A stretch of DNA of 21,165 nucleotides from Christensenella sp. UBA7703 (GCA_002482505.1 DLGD01000026.1:1-21165); one strand, 5' to 3'. Shown: positions 6,941 through 14,323, counted from the stretch's first letter. Notes: generated by a model not told the origin, from the letters alone. Program-made: numbers and translations.

Positions 6941-7600
6941 TTAATTCTTCTTTGTCAGCACCGTTCCGCCGATGGTGAGCCCGATAAACACGAGAAACCC
7001 GATCCATGCACCGGACCAATCTGTGCCGCCTCGGTCATTGAGACACGAGCCGATCATACCGAGCAGCATCAGATAGCCGATGCCTTGCATGACGATTCCG
7101 AGTATGTGCAGGCCGTTTTTCTTGCGTTCTGCTGCTTTTGCCGCGGGGTTTTGTTCTGCTTGCGCTGTTGCGCTGAGTATCACGGGCGCATCATCTTGCG
7201 GCAGATTCAGCTGCTGTGCAATCGCGCGGTTTGCCTCCAAAGCGTCCTTTGCAAGCGGAAGGAGTTTTTGAATCAAATTCTGTGCCATCACGGGAGACTT
7301 CATATCGAACACATGCAGTTCTCCATTCTTTCCCGTGAGCCGAACGCCCTGTTGCGCGCCGCCGTCAAGGAGCGCACAGGTGCGAATATCCACCAAATCC
7401 CGAAAATACAGATGGTACGTTGCGCTGTCTCCCGGCGCGCGCAGATACCAAATATTCATCCGATCCGGCGTATCCGGCATCGCGGATAACGCGACGGTTA
7501 TCCCTTTCTCTGCGCTGCTGATTCCGCAGGATTCGAGTGTTGGCGCCCCGTTCTGCGTGAAATATTTCCCGTTTGCCGTAAAAAGACTCTTTGCACACAT
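6941..7600 (-). CDS. Hypothetical protein with two C-terminal transmembrane helices
   Basis: A 219-residue protein I do not recognise. The N-terminal about 100 residues look globular and beta-rich (GITVALSAM, NIWYLRA, YHLYFRDLVDIRTCALLDG, VRLTGKNGELHVF). A short basic and alanine-rich linker follows (AEQNPAAKAAERKKNG). Two hydrophobic segments at about 163-185 (ILGIVMQGIGYLMLLGMIG) and 194-214 (WIGFLVFIGLTIGGTVL) lead to a tail ending TKKN. The alternating hydrophobic pattern of the first part would fit a PH- or GRAM-like beta domain displayed on the cytoplasmic face of the membrane, but that is only a fold guess. The start at 7598-7600 is well supported by AGGAGG 8-9 nt upstream. The 107 bp between its stop and the dinB stop hold only a weak GTTTCC/GGAAAC inverted repeat (6837-6859) and no clear terminator. 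Confidence 0.75.
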   Translation of the reverse strand: MCAKSLFTANGKYFTQNGAPTLESCGISSAEKGITVALSAMPDTPDRMNIWYLRAPGDSATYHLYFRDLVDIRTCALLDGGAQQGVRLTGKNGELHVFDMKSPVMAQNLIQKLLPLAKDALEANRAIAQQLNLPQDDAPVILSATAQAEQNPAAKAAERKKNGLHILGIVMQGIGYLMLLGMIGSCLNDRGGTDWSGAWIGFLVFIGLTIGGTVLTKKN

Positions 7601-8104
7601 GCTCTTTCCCTCCTGATTTGTTTGTTTTCAACAGATAATTAGAAACCAATTTGGTTTTGAAGGATAAACATTTTTGATTGTCGCATTGTAGCGTTTTGTA
7701 TGCATTTCATCCAGTACCTTTTTTCTGTTTTCAAACGCTAAAAAATGCATGGATTTCTTCGTATGTTCACCAGATAGAAGCTTGCAGGACAGTACTCCAC
7801 CCGTGTTTTTTTCATCATACGTGATATACGCGATTAAGTGGTGTGCTCGCTGCATACATTCACCGGTTTCTGTTGCATTCTGTTGCATCACACGAAAAAA
7901 GCGCCCGTCTTCCTTGCATCCAGTCCCGGATGTAACTATAATAAGAAACAAGAATCCGCTGTGAAGAGCCCCGCCTTGTTTGGCCGCTGTACGGTCTCAC
8001 AGTGGATCGCCCCGTTTTTTTGACGAACCGTCTGCGTTCAAAAACCGTTTTGGAGTGCGGCAATCGCAATGCATCCTGTAACAATGATGAAGCAGGTGAA
8101 TGAC
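7601..8104. other. Long intergenic region / leader of the HTH-kinase cluster
   Basis: About 500 bp without a convincing gene. A minus-strand frame of up to 107 codons (7628-7951), or 75 codons from an ATG at 7855, reads as possible protein but has no family resemblance, so I do not call it. The right half is a likely untranslated leader: promoter at 7914-7942, then an imperfect 7-bp stem GCTGTGA/TCACAGT (7958-7964 and 7997-8003) and a run of seven T at 8015-8021. The T run is not directly preceded by a closing stem, so I do not call a terminator or attenuator. Confidence 0.45.
7914..7942 (+). promoter_or_regulatory. Candidate SigA promoter for the HTH-kinase cluster
   Basis: TATAAT at 7937-7942 is a perfect -10 box with TTGCAT (7914-7919) 17 bp upstream as a partial -35. 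Transcription would start near 7949 and leave a leader of about 155 nt before the HTH gene at 8105. It is the only good -10 in the region on this strand. Confidence 0.5.
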
Positions 8105-8566
8105 ATGGAGCAAACGCCTCAATCCCAGCCAAGCATTACAAAGCTTCTCCTGGAGCGGCTTTTTCGCGCTCCGGATGTGGGAACCTATCTGCGCGACAAC
8201 GCGCAGCATATCGAGATGCCGTTGTTTCATCGGTTCATTTGCGCCTTATGTGAGGAACTCTCGCTCTCCCGTGCCGCCGTAATCGCGCGCTCCGATATCC
8301 CGCGCAACTATGCCTATCAGCTCTTTAACGGCATCCGTAAACCCTCCCGCGACAAGGTGATTCAGCTGGCGTTTGGCTTTGGGTTGGATGTAGAAAGCAC
8401 GCAGGAATTATTAAAGATAGCAAGGCAAGCCCCTCTGTATCCGAAGATTCCGCGCGACATCGTGCTGCTGCGCTGCCTGCATGAAAAGCGCACCGTTTGG
8501 GAAGCACAAAACGCACTGGACAGTATGGGGCTCACGCTGCTCGGACGGGAGGAGAAAGATGACTGA
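8105..8566 (+). CDS. Helix-turn-helix protein 1, partner of the receptor kinase
   Basis: A 153-residue protein with an XRE-like helical DNA-binding core. The visible motif is SLSRAAVIARSDIPRNYAYQL-FNG-IRKPSRDKVIQLAFGFGLD, which has the spacing of a lambda-repressor type HTH (recognition helix around NYAYQLFNG). A conserved tail follows: TQELLKIARQAPLYPKIPRD. The tail ends in short helices (EAQNALDSMGLTLLG). Start choice: the frame opens at 8069, but the ATG at 8105 has AGGTGA 6-7 nt upstream and begins the conserved part. It overlaps the kinase gene by 8 nt (8559-8566), so the two are translationally coupled. It is a clear paralogue of the gene at 12179. Likely role: transcriptional output or phosphorylation target of the kinase (inference from coupling; no regulated promoter is shown). 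Confidence 0.82.
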   Translation: MEQTPQSQPSITKLLLERLFRAPDVGTYLRDNAQHIEMPLFHRFICALCEELSLSRAAVIARSDIPRNYAYQLFNGIRKPSRDKVIQLAFGFGLDVESTQELLKIARQAPLYPKIPRDIVLLRCLHEKRTVWEAQNALDSMGLTLLGREEKDD

Positions 8567-10220
8567 GCGGCAAAACGAACCCACACCGTCTTCTGCCATT
8601 GTCGAGCCAGACGACTCCTTACCGGAATTTGACAGTACCCGCTATCCTGCGGCTTTTTTTGCGGACTATGAAGCGCTTGCCTGCCTTTCAAACAACGAGA
8701 ATGCGGAAACGCTCCTCGTCGTTAACCGCGAAACAGGAGAGGAGTGCCTCGCAAAATGCTATCTGGGCGAAAGCCGTGTATATGGCATCACAGAATCCGC
8801 GCTTCTTAAGAAGTTTTCCTTCCCCGCCATCCCGCGCTACCTCGCAGACTATGAAAACGAGACCATGCTTTGCGTTGTCCGGGAATATATCGCAGGCCTC
8901 CCGCTAAATGAATACGCGGCGCAAGCGCACCCTTCCTCCGCGCAGGCGGTATCCATCGCCTCGCAGATTTGTGATATTCTTGCTTATCTTCACAGCCTTA
9001 CGCCGCCCATTATCCACCGCGACATCAAGCCGCAAAACATCATCATCGACGCGGACGACAAAGCCTGGCTGATCGATTTTGGCATTTCGCGTGAATACGA
9101 CGCCTCTGCCGCAAAGGATACACATTATTTCGGCACGGTGGATTTTGCGCCTCCGGAGCAATACGGTTTTTCGCAGACCGATAACCGCACAGACATTTTT
9201 TCACTCGGTGTTTTGATCGGCTGGTTGCTCACAGGCGAATCTCAACCGCGAAAAGCGATGCCGAAAATGGAATCCCCTCGGCTGCAAAAAATCGTCAAAA
9301 CCTGCACCGAGCTCACGCCGGACCGCCGCTATTCGTCCGCGGTTCAGGTTAAAAAAGCGCTTCAGCGTGCCGACGGGCACATTCACAAGCGCGTTGTACG
9401 CGTAATACTGTGTGTCGCTGCTTTGTTCGCGTGTCTTTGCGCAGGGTATGCCATCGGTCGCTATACCGACTTTACCCCCACGCTGTTTGCTCCCGCCGGG
9501 GTTACATTCGAAGAGCCGCTGATCGAGCAGGCCGTGCGGCAATCGCTCAACCTTTCCAGCAGCACGCCTCTTTCGGAGGAAGATCTCCTGAGCGTGACGG
9601 AACTCTATATCTTCGGCAATGTGACTGCGACGAATGTTGAAGCATTTTCCACCGCACAACAGCAAATGGTCTCGCAGGACAAGAGCATCAAAAACGGAGG
9701 CATTCGTTCGCTAGATGATCTGGTGAAGCTGAAAAATCTCCGGATTCTCCATGTTGCGTTGCAGGACATTGTCGATGTCTCCCCGCTTGCAAAGCTCGAC
9801 TCACTGGAGATCATCGACCTCAACCACAACCCAATTGAGAATGTCTCTCCGCTTGCGGAGCTCTATTCCCTGCGGGAGTTGGGCGTGTTTGATTCCCATG
9901 TGTCCGATTTTTCGTCTCTATCGTCATGCCCGCTGCTAGAGAGTATCGACGCGGGCAAATCCCGCATAACCACGCCGCGAGCCTTTGCCGGAATCACGGG
10001 TCTCAAGAGCCTGAAGATACGTCAGACTCCGTTGACCACGCTCGATGGAATCGCCGCATTTTCCTCTTTGGAGCGGCTGGAACTCAGTACGGTTCGGGAT
10101 CGCAATCTTACGCCGTTGCTGTCGCTTCCTCAACTCAAGGAAGTGTGGCTGAATGAAGAGCTGCGCACAGAAGCGGAGCAGAATTTAAAGAACGCAATCT
10201 TCCAAATCACTTACTCCTGA
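8559..10220 (+). CDS. Transmembrane Ser/Thr protein kinase with extracellular LRR domain
   Basis: A 553-residue receptor-type Hanks kinase. The cytoplasmic kinase domain (about 22-270) shows the ATP-binding lysine in LAKCY (Lys66), a helix-C glutamate in ESALLKKF, the catalytic loop HRDIKPQN (153-160), the magnesium-binding IDFGIS (Asp173), an APPE segment (197-200) and DIFSLGVLIGWLLTG. The glycine-rich loop is degenerate. One membrane helix follows (about 278-300: VILCVAALFACLCAGYAI). The outer part has a cap (FEEPLIEQAVRQSL, about 319-332, through VTELYIFGN) and then seven contiguous 22-residue leucine-rich repeats (about 382-535) with the pattern I-x-x-[VL]-S-P-L-A-x-L. The start at 8559 has GGAGGAG just upstream and overlaps the HTH gene. 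It probably senses a surface or envelope ligand and phosphorylates cytoplasmic targets. The ligand and targets are unknown. Confidence 0.92.
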   Translation: MTERQNEPTPSSAIVEPDDSLPEFDSTRYPAAFFADYEALACLSNNENAETLLVVNRETGEECLAKCYLGESRVYGITESALLKKFSFPAIPRYLADYENETMLCVVREYIAGLPLNEYAAQAHPSSAQAVSIASQICDILAYLHSLTPPIIHRDIKPQNIIIDADDKAWLIDFGISREYDASAAKDTHYFGTVDFAPPEQYGFSQTDNRTDIFSLGVLIGWLLTGESQPRKAMPKMESPRLQKIVKTCTELTPDRRYSSAVQVKKALQRADGHIHKRVVRVILCVAALFACLCAGYAIGRYTDFTPTLFAPAGVTFEEPLIEQAVRQSLNLSSSTPLSEEDLLSVTELYIFGNVTATNVEAFSTAQQQMVSQDKSIKNGGIRSLDDLVKLKNLRILHVALQDIVDVSPLAKLDSLEIIDLNHNPIENVSPLAELYSLRELGVFDSHVSDFSSLSSCPLLESIDAGKSRITTPRAFAGITGLKSLKIRQTPLTTLDGIAAFSSLERLELSTVRDRNLTPLLSLPQLKEVWLNEELRTEAEQNLKNAIFQITYS

Positions 10221-10290
10221 TGCTTTCCGTTTCACATCCAGACGTGCCTCTTTCTCGGCTGCTGAAAGGCGAATTCGAAAAAACCCGTGA

Positions 10291-10332
10291 AAAACCCGCA
10301 AGTGTGCAGCCTGCATACCTTTTGCGGGTTTT
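10291..10332 (+). terminator. Rho-independent terminator after the kinase gene
   Basis: AAAACCCGCAA (10291-10301) pairs with TTTGCGGGTTTT (10321-10332), with a smaller TGCAG-CC-TGCA stem in the loop. The stem runs into TTTT and then TGCTGTATT. It lies 70 bp after the kinase stop and separates the HTH-kinase unit from the lipoprotein unit. Confidence 0.75.
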
Positions 10333-10444
10333 GCTGTATTAGGATGTTGCTAGATATAAATCAATAGGATTCGAGTTCAGTCGTTGAATCGCAGAGCAAC
10401 TGCATCACCGCGCTCTCTGCACAAGAGCATGTGTGATTATTCTG

Positions 10445-10453
10445 TGGTATAAC
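10445..10453 (+). promoter_or_regulatory. Extended -10 promoter for the LRR lipoprotein gene
   Basis: TGG-TATAAC (10445-10453) is an extended -10 element 35 bp before the lipoprotein start. No good -35 is present at 16-18 bp. It follows the terminator, so the lipoprotein and the second HTH gene probably form their own transcript. An inverted repeat GCAGAG/CTCTGC lies just upstream (about 10391-10420). Confidence 0.5.
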
Positions 10454-10487
10454 GAAATGACGTGCGCGTTTTGAAAGGAGCTGCCCT

Positions 10488-12119
10488 ATGAAGAAAACGC
10501 TGTTTTTGAAGCAAGTTTGTATTGGCTTATTCGCTGTGGTTTTCATGATCAGCTTTGCTGCCTGTGCAGCGCCTACGCCAGCATCGGAACCCACACCGGA
10601 ACCGACGGCAACTGCTCAAAGTGTGGTGGTGTTCGCCGATCCGCTGCTGGAAAAAATGGTGCGCGAAGCAATCGGCAAACCGGAAGGGGACATCACACTC
10701 GATGACGCAAAGGCGATAACAGAATTAAAACTCAATATCGAGTGGCAGCAGTTCATTCCGGAGGAAACGCAGATTCACGACATCACAGGGCTGGAAGCCT
10801 TTTCCAATCTGGAAACCCTTGAGCTTTCGTTCCACAACATCAAGGATATTTCTCCGCTGGCAGGGTTGACAAAGCTCACCTCGCTTTCGCTTGGCGGAAA
10901 TCCGGTTCAAGACATCTCTCCGCTTGCCGGGTTGACAAACCTGCGCGGGCTGACACTGTTTAACTGCGCTGCAAGCGATTACAGCCCGCTCTCCAAGCTC
11001 ACCAATCTGGATTTCCTGATGCTTGACTATTCCTCGATTGCGGATTTGAGTGCATTATCGAATCTGACAAAGCTGACGAACCTAACCTTAAAACATACAC
11101 AGATCAAAGACGTTTCCCCACTTGCGGGGTTGACCAACCTGCGTCGGCTTTCGCTGGCCGAATGCGCGATCGACGACTATTCCCCACTTGCGGGAATCTA
11201 TGTCAAGCTGGATGAAGCGGACTTCTCAATGGCGTCGAGTTTATCCGACCTGGGATTCCAGTTGAATCTTGATGACATGCTTGCCATCTACACAAAAGAC
11301 GCAACGGTCTTCACGGTCAACCATTCGGAGTGGGGAACCCCACCGATGGAGCTGGAGGCGGACTCCGTGCGGATGACGATGGCGCTGGATAACGGATACT
11401 ATCTCACCGTCGGACGGCATCCGCTCGTGGACGCATATGTCTTTTCGGTTCGCAACGGCGATGATACCCTGACGAACTATGTCTACAATGTCGGCAAAAA
11501 AGAATTCAGTATTGCAAACGATGATCGCGCCGCCGCGGAATCGGCCGTGCGCGCGGCGCTGGGCGACGTCAACGCGGAGGATATCCTGCTTGCTCCGATT
11601 TCAATCTTCGACGAGCAGGTAAAGCAAGTATTCTCCATGCGTGCGGATCAGCTCTTCCAGATGCCGTTCGAGGAGCGCTCGCTCGTCAACCTTGGCTTTG
11701 TTCCCGACCAAAAGAACGGTTGGTGCGAGTATACGCAAAACGAGGGAAACCTTGTACGTGTCCGCATCAACCGCCCGGAATGGGGCGGCAACCCCGGCTG
11801 GGATATCGAGTATTATACTGAAGTCAACGGAAACCCGATCACCGTTTGGTATACGGTGAACGATCGCCGTTTCTATTGCACGGCGACGCTGATTGAAGAT
11901 GGTTCCAAGGGTGACTTTGAGTATTTCCCAAAGGAAAACCGGCATCAAGACGGGATGATTCCGGAAAAGATGAGTGTTTTGGAATTGCTCCAAAAAGTCT
12001 ACAAAAATGCAACCCTGGACGATCCTTACGTCTATATAATTAAGTCAGTCCAGCAGTATTTTGAAGATCAGTTCCGTGTCAACGAAAACGACCTCTATGC
12101 CTTGCCTGTCGGTCAATAG
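10488..12119 (+). CDS. LRR lipoprotein (surface partner of the kinase ectodomain?)
   Basis: A 543-residue exported lipoprotein. The signal peptide MKKTLFLKQVCIGLFAVVF ends in the lipobox FAAC (Cys26). A proline/threonine-rich spacer (PTPASEPTPEPTATA) follows. A cap (FADPLLEKMVREAIGKPEG, about 50-68) leads into seven contiguous 22-residue leucine-rich repeats (about 96-249), typically IxDISPLAGLTxLxxLxLxxxx. The cap and repeat class match the kinase ectodomain just upstream. The C-terminal half (about 250-543) is not a family I know. It contains two related segments, LGF...IYTKD...HSEWG (about 255-282) and LGF...EYTQN...RPEWG (about 402-431), which suggests an internal duplication. The start has AAAGGAG 7 nt upstream. 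It is anchored on the outer face of the membrane and is likely a ligand binder or co-receptor; the role is inferred from context. Confidence 0.88.
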   Translation: MKKTLFLKQVCIGLFAVVFMISFAACAAPTPASEPTPEPTATAQSVVVFADPLLEKMVREAIGKPEGDITLDDAKAITELKLNIEWQQFIPEETQIHDITGLEAFSNLETLELSFHNIKDISPLAGLTKLTSLSLGGNPVQDISPLAGLTNLRGLTLFNCAASDYSPLSKLTNLDFLMLDYSSIADLSALSNLTKLTNLTLKHTQIKDVSPLAGLTNLRRLSLAECAIDDYSPLAGIYVKLDEADFSMASSLSDLGFQLNLDDMLAIYTKDATVFTVNHSEWGTPPMELEADSVRMTMALDNGYYLTVGRHPLVDAYVFSVRNGDDTLTNYVYNVGKKEFSIANDDRAAAESAVRAALGDVNAEDILLAPISIFDEQVKQVFSMRADQLFQMPFEERSLVNLGFVPDQKNGWCEYTQNEGNLVRVRINRPEWGGNPGWDIEYYTEVNGNPITVWYTVNDRRFYCTATLIEDGSKGDFEYFPKENRHQDGMIPEKMSVLELLQKVYKNATLDDPYVYIIKSVQQYFEDQFRVNENDLYALPVGQ

Positions 12120-12141
12120 CACTATGGAGGAAACCTAGCCC

Positions 12142-12186
12142 ATGCCGCAGGAAGTCTGCATAGAAAGAGAGAGAGAACATGGGTGA
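12142..12186 (+). CDS. Possible 14-codon leader ORF overlapping the HTH 2 start
   Basis: An ATG at 12142 opens a 14-codon frame, MPQEVCIEREREHG, that ends with TGA at 12184-12186, just inside the second HTH gene, whose ATG is at 12179. GGAGG (12126-12130) lies 11 nt before this start, which is long but usable. Such an overlap could couple translation of the HTH gene. The evidence is only the arrangement; it may be chance. Confidence 0.2.
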   Translation: MPQEVCIEREREHG

Positions 12187-12601
12187 AGACGGAAGAAACA
12201 CGGGAGATTTGATGCGCCTGCTCAACGAGGGCGCTCTGCACGAAGTGGTCCATGCAAAGGATTTGCTGCCTTCTTTTCCGGAGCATCTTGCGCGCCTCTG
12301 CACAGAGCGTGAAACCGCGCGGGAGCGCGTAATCCAGCGCGCACAGATTGAGCGCAGCTATGGCCATCAGCTCTTTAACGGCACGCGCAGGCCCTCTCGC
12401 GACAAGGTGATCCAGCTCGCGTTCGGATTTGGGCTGGATTTAAGGCAGACACAGGAGCTACTAAAGATTGCCGAGCAAAGCCCGCTGGTTCCGCAGGTGA
12501 AGCGGGACGCCGCGATTCTCTATTGCGTGCTGCATCAGTTACCACTGGATGAGGCGCAAAAGCTCCTCAAAAACTTTCAGATGCATGCGCTCGGCAACTA
12601 A
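12179..12601 (+). CDS. Helix-turn-helix protein 2, paralogue of the kinase-linked HTH protein
   Basis: A 140-residue protein sharing its core with the protein encoded at 8105: QLFNGTRRPSRDKVIQLAFG versus QLFNGIRKPSRDKVIQLAFG, followed in both by FGLD, TQELLKIA, a PLxPxxxRD segment and a C-terminal EAQKLL helix. The similarity is also visible in the DNA (for example CAGCTCTTTAACGGCA occurs in both), so a duplication is likely. The HTH recognition segment is around SYGHQLFNG. The N-terminal 45 residues differ from the paralogue, which may reflect different partners. The start has a purine-rich GAGAGAGAGA site. It lies 59 bp after the LRR lipoprotein and probably shares its transcript. Proposed role: second output regulator of the surface-sensing pathway (inference). 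Confidence 0.8.
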   Translation: MGEDGRNTGDLMRLLNEGALHEVVHAKDLLPSFPEHLARLCTERETARERVIQRAQIERSYGHQLFNGTRRPSRDKVIQLAFGFGLDLRQTQELLKIAEQSPLVPQVKRDAAILYCVLHQLPLDEAQKLLKNFQMHALGN

Positions 12602-12631
12602 AGGCATACCTTCTCCAACAGAACACGAGTG

Positions 12632-12677
12632 AACGCAAAAGCGAGCTGAGAATCAACTCTCAACTCGCTTTCGCGTT
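12632..12677 (-). terminator. 20-bp hairpin between convergent HTH 2 and isomerase genes
   Basis: Two 20-nt arms (12632-12651 and 12658-12677) pair around a 6-nt loop. Read on the plus strand there are two A-C mismatches; read on the minus strand both become G-U pairs, so the fold is complete in RNA from the isomerase side, starting about 50 nt after its stop. There is no long U run on either strand. It probably ends or protects the sugar-operon transcript, and it can also block the convergent HTH 2 transcript. Confidence 0.6.
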
Positions 12678-12729
12678 GCTCTATCTTCAAGATGCGGATG
12701 AAAAAGCCTTTTGCTATTGATTGTTTTTG

Positions 12730-14226
12730 CTATTTCCCGACACGGATGCACTCGATATTCATCAACTTTGCAACCTTCTCGAAGAGCGCGGCATTGTGAC
12801 CGATGCTCATCGCGCAGTGATGCGTGGGGGCGGCGGCAAACCATTCGTCCATATAAGCGTCCAAATCCATCCCAAAATCGACATGCGTCTGCGTATTTCC
12901 GATGGTCAGGATATCAAACTTCTTTGCAACGCCTTCACTGACGATCAGGCGCAGGTTGCCGTTGCGCAGTTGGGTTACGCCGAGCATGGTGATGGGTCCG
13001 CTTACAACGTTTGCCTCCACGGAAATACCGGAGCCTTTTTTGCCGTGATACACACCCAACCCGCGCAGCATGGGTTTCCCATCCGAAATCGAGATGTGGA
13101 ACGGGCCGTCGTGCCCCAGCAGCATTGTGTTGTGCAGGTAGTCCATCGCAACGATCTCGCAGAAGCTGCCGCCTTTGCCGAGGATATCGCAAATCTTCAT
13201 GGCGACGTTGGTTTTGATGTCACCTTCGCCCGCGCAAGGAACGCCCTTTGCCGTCAGCAGCGAGTGCCCGACGATGAAGCCGGACTGCACCTGCTCATAA
13301 TGGTTGTCGTTGCTGCCGTGATAATAATAGCTCAGCGCGTTGAGGTCATATGCCTCCACCATCCGCTCCTGCGCGGCGGCGACGGTGGCGGACCAGTCGA
13401 GCTGCTCTTTGGTCGGCGCTTTTACCCGCGGGTCGGAGGGAGAGTCGCCGGAGATTTCGAAGAATGTTTCGATCTCTTCGCGTTTTTGCGCAATCTCCTG
13501 CTGTGTCACCTGCCCGAGGCTGCGGTCAAGATCGCACATTTCCAATAGCTCCACATGCAGCCCAAGCTGGCTCTGAAGCATCGTGAAATCGCTGTACATA
13601 TCCAGCATGCCGGAGTAGTTGTTGCCGAGGAAGCCAAATCTTGCGTGCTGCATGGTGCGCTTGACGCCCGCCGCGCAAACCCACTGCTCAATCTCGCGCC
13701 AGGCGCGCTGTGCCTGCGGCATATGCGCGGTCACTTCGTTTGCCATGCTGATCTTGGGCGTTTCTGATAAACCCAGCAGGCCGTTGATGATGGCAAGCGG
13801 AATTCCGGCGCGCTCAAAGGCATTCACTGCCTCCGGAATCGGGCAGCCGACGCAGTGCGCAAGCCATTCCCCCGTGTCCGTTTTGGCATATGCCATCTGC
13901 GGCGCGGGCTGGAGATTGAGCATCACCGTCGGCGCTTTGCAGATTTGGTGTGCGGGCAGCACACAGGAGCTTGTAAAATACGTGCCGGAGTGCGCAAGAA
14001 TGATGTCTACATTATGCGCGTTAAAATATTCGCCCGCGTCCCGCGCCGCCACTTCGGAATCAACCAGGCCAAAGTTAAACACATCGCCCCATTGGCTCAC
14101 GCGGCTTTCAATAAAATCGTTATAACCAAGGATGCGGTCATGCAGCCCCGCAAACTGGCTCCAATATGCTTGCAAACCGGCGCTGTATAGCCCCACGCGC
14201 GCCCGCTTGGTTTCTTTCTGTTTCAT
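12730..14226 (-). CDS. L-arabinose/L-fucose isomerase-family sugar isomerase
   Basis: A 498-residue cytoplasmic protein of the AraA/FucI superfamily, which interconverts an aldose and ketose at a metal site. The N-terminal part reads VGLYSAGLQAYWSQFAGL, then VLPAHQICKAPTVMLNLQP. The C-terminal half holds the likely metal ligands: Glu in CAGEGDIKTNVAMK, Asp in the SFCEIVAMDY segment, His in LLGHDGPFH and a His pair in APTHHCAMSIGHN. These match the Glu-Glu/Asp-His-His pattern of AraA. The start has GGGAGGAAA 7-9 nt upstream. It is the last gene of the operon with the rhamnose-type transporter and mutarotase, so the substrate is likely L-rhamnose or another 6-deoxy sugar, although classical RhaA belongs to a different family. 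A strong hairpin separates it from the binding-protein gene, and lower expression is likely. Confidence 0.85.
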   Translation of the reverse strand: MKQKETKRARVGLYSAGLQAYWSQFAGLHDRILGYNDFIESRVSQWGDVFNFGLVDSEVAARDAGEYFNAHNVDIILAHSGTYFTSSCVLPAHQICKAPTVMLNLQPAPQMAYAKTDTGEWLAHCVGCPIPEAVNAFERAGIPLAIINGLLGLSETPKISMANEVTAHMPQAQRAWREIEQWVCAAGVKRTMQHARFGFLGNNYSGMLDMYSDFTMLQSQLGLHVELLEMCDLDRSLGQVTQQEIAQKREEIETFFEISGDSPSDPRVKAPTKEQLDWSATVAAAQERMVEAYDLNALSYYYHGSNDNHYEQVQSGFIVGHSLLTAKGVPCAGEGDIKTNVAMKICDILGKGGSFCEIVAMDYLHNTMLLGHDGPFHISISDGKPMLRGLGVYHGKKGSGISVEANVVSGPITMLGVTQLRNGNLRLIVSEGVAKKFDILTIGNTQTHVDFGMDLDAYMDEWFAAAPTHHCAMSIGHNAALFEKVAKLMNIECIRVGK

Positions 14227-14323
14227 GGTGTATTTCCTCCCGTCGAAATCGTTCGGCTGGTGTTTTGCGCACCTTGCGCTGGAATCCTATCCGTTTTTTG
14301 TTTTGGTTAGTGTTGTGAAAAGC

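Noticed and set aside
7270..7290. TGGCACAGAATTTGA on the minus strand, another near match to a sigma-54 promoter
   Set aside because: It lacks the essential GC of the -12 box (TTGA) and is internal to the membrane-protein gene.
7628..7951. Minus-strand frame of 107 codons (or 75 from an internal ATG)
   Set aside because: Reads moderately like protein and has a weak GGTGA site, but it has no recognisable family or domain, lies opposite the likely leader of the HTH-kinase operon, and its A/T-rich composition fits non-coding DNA.
5544..10435. GAGCATGTGTG occurs just upstream of both extended -10 promoters (5544-5554 and 10425-10435)
   Set aside because: The distance to the -10 box differs (6 versus 12 nt), and an 11-mer shared twice in 21 kb is expected by chance.
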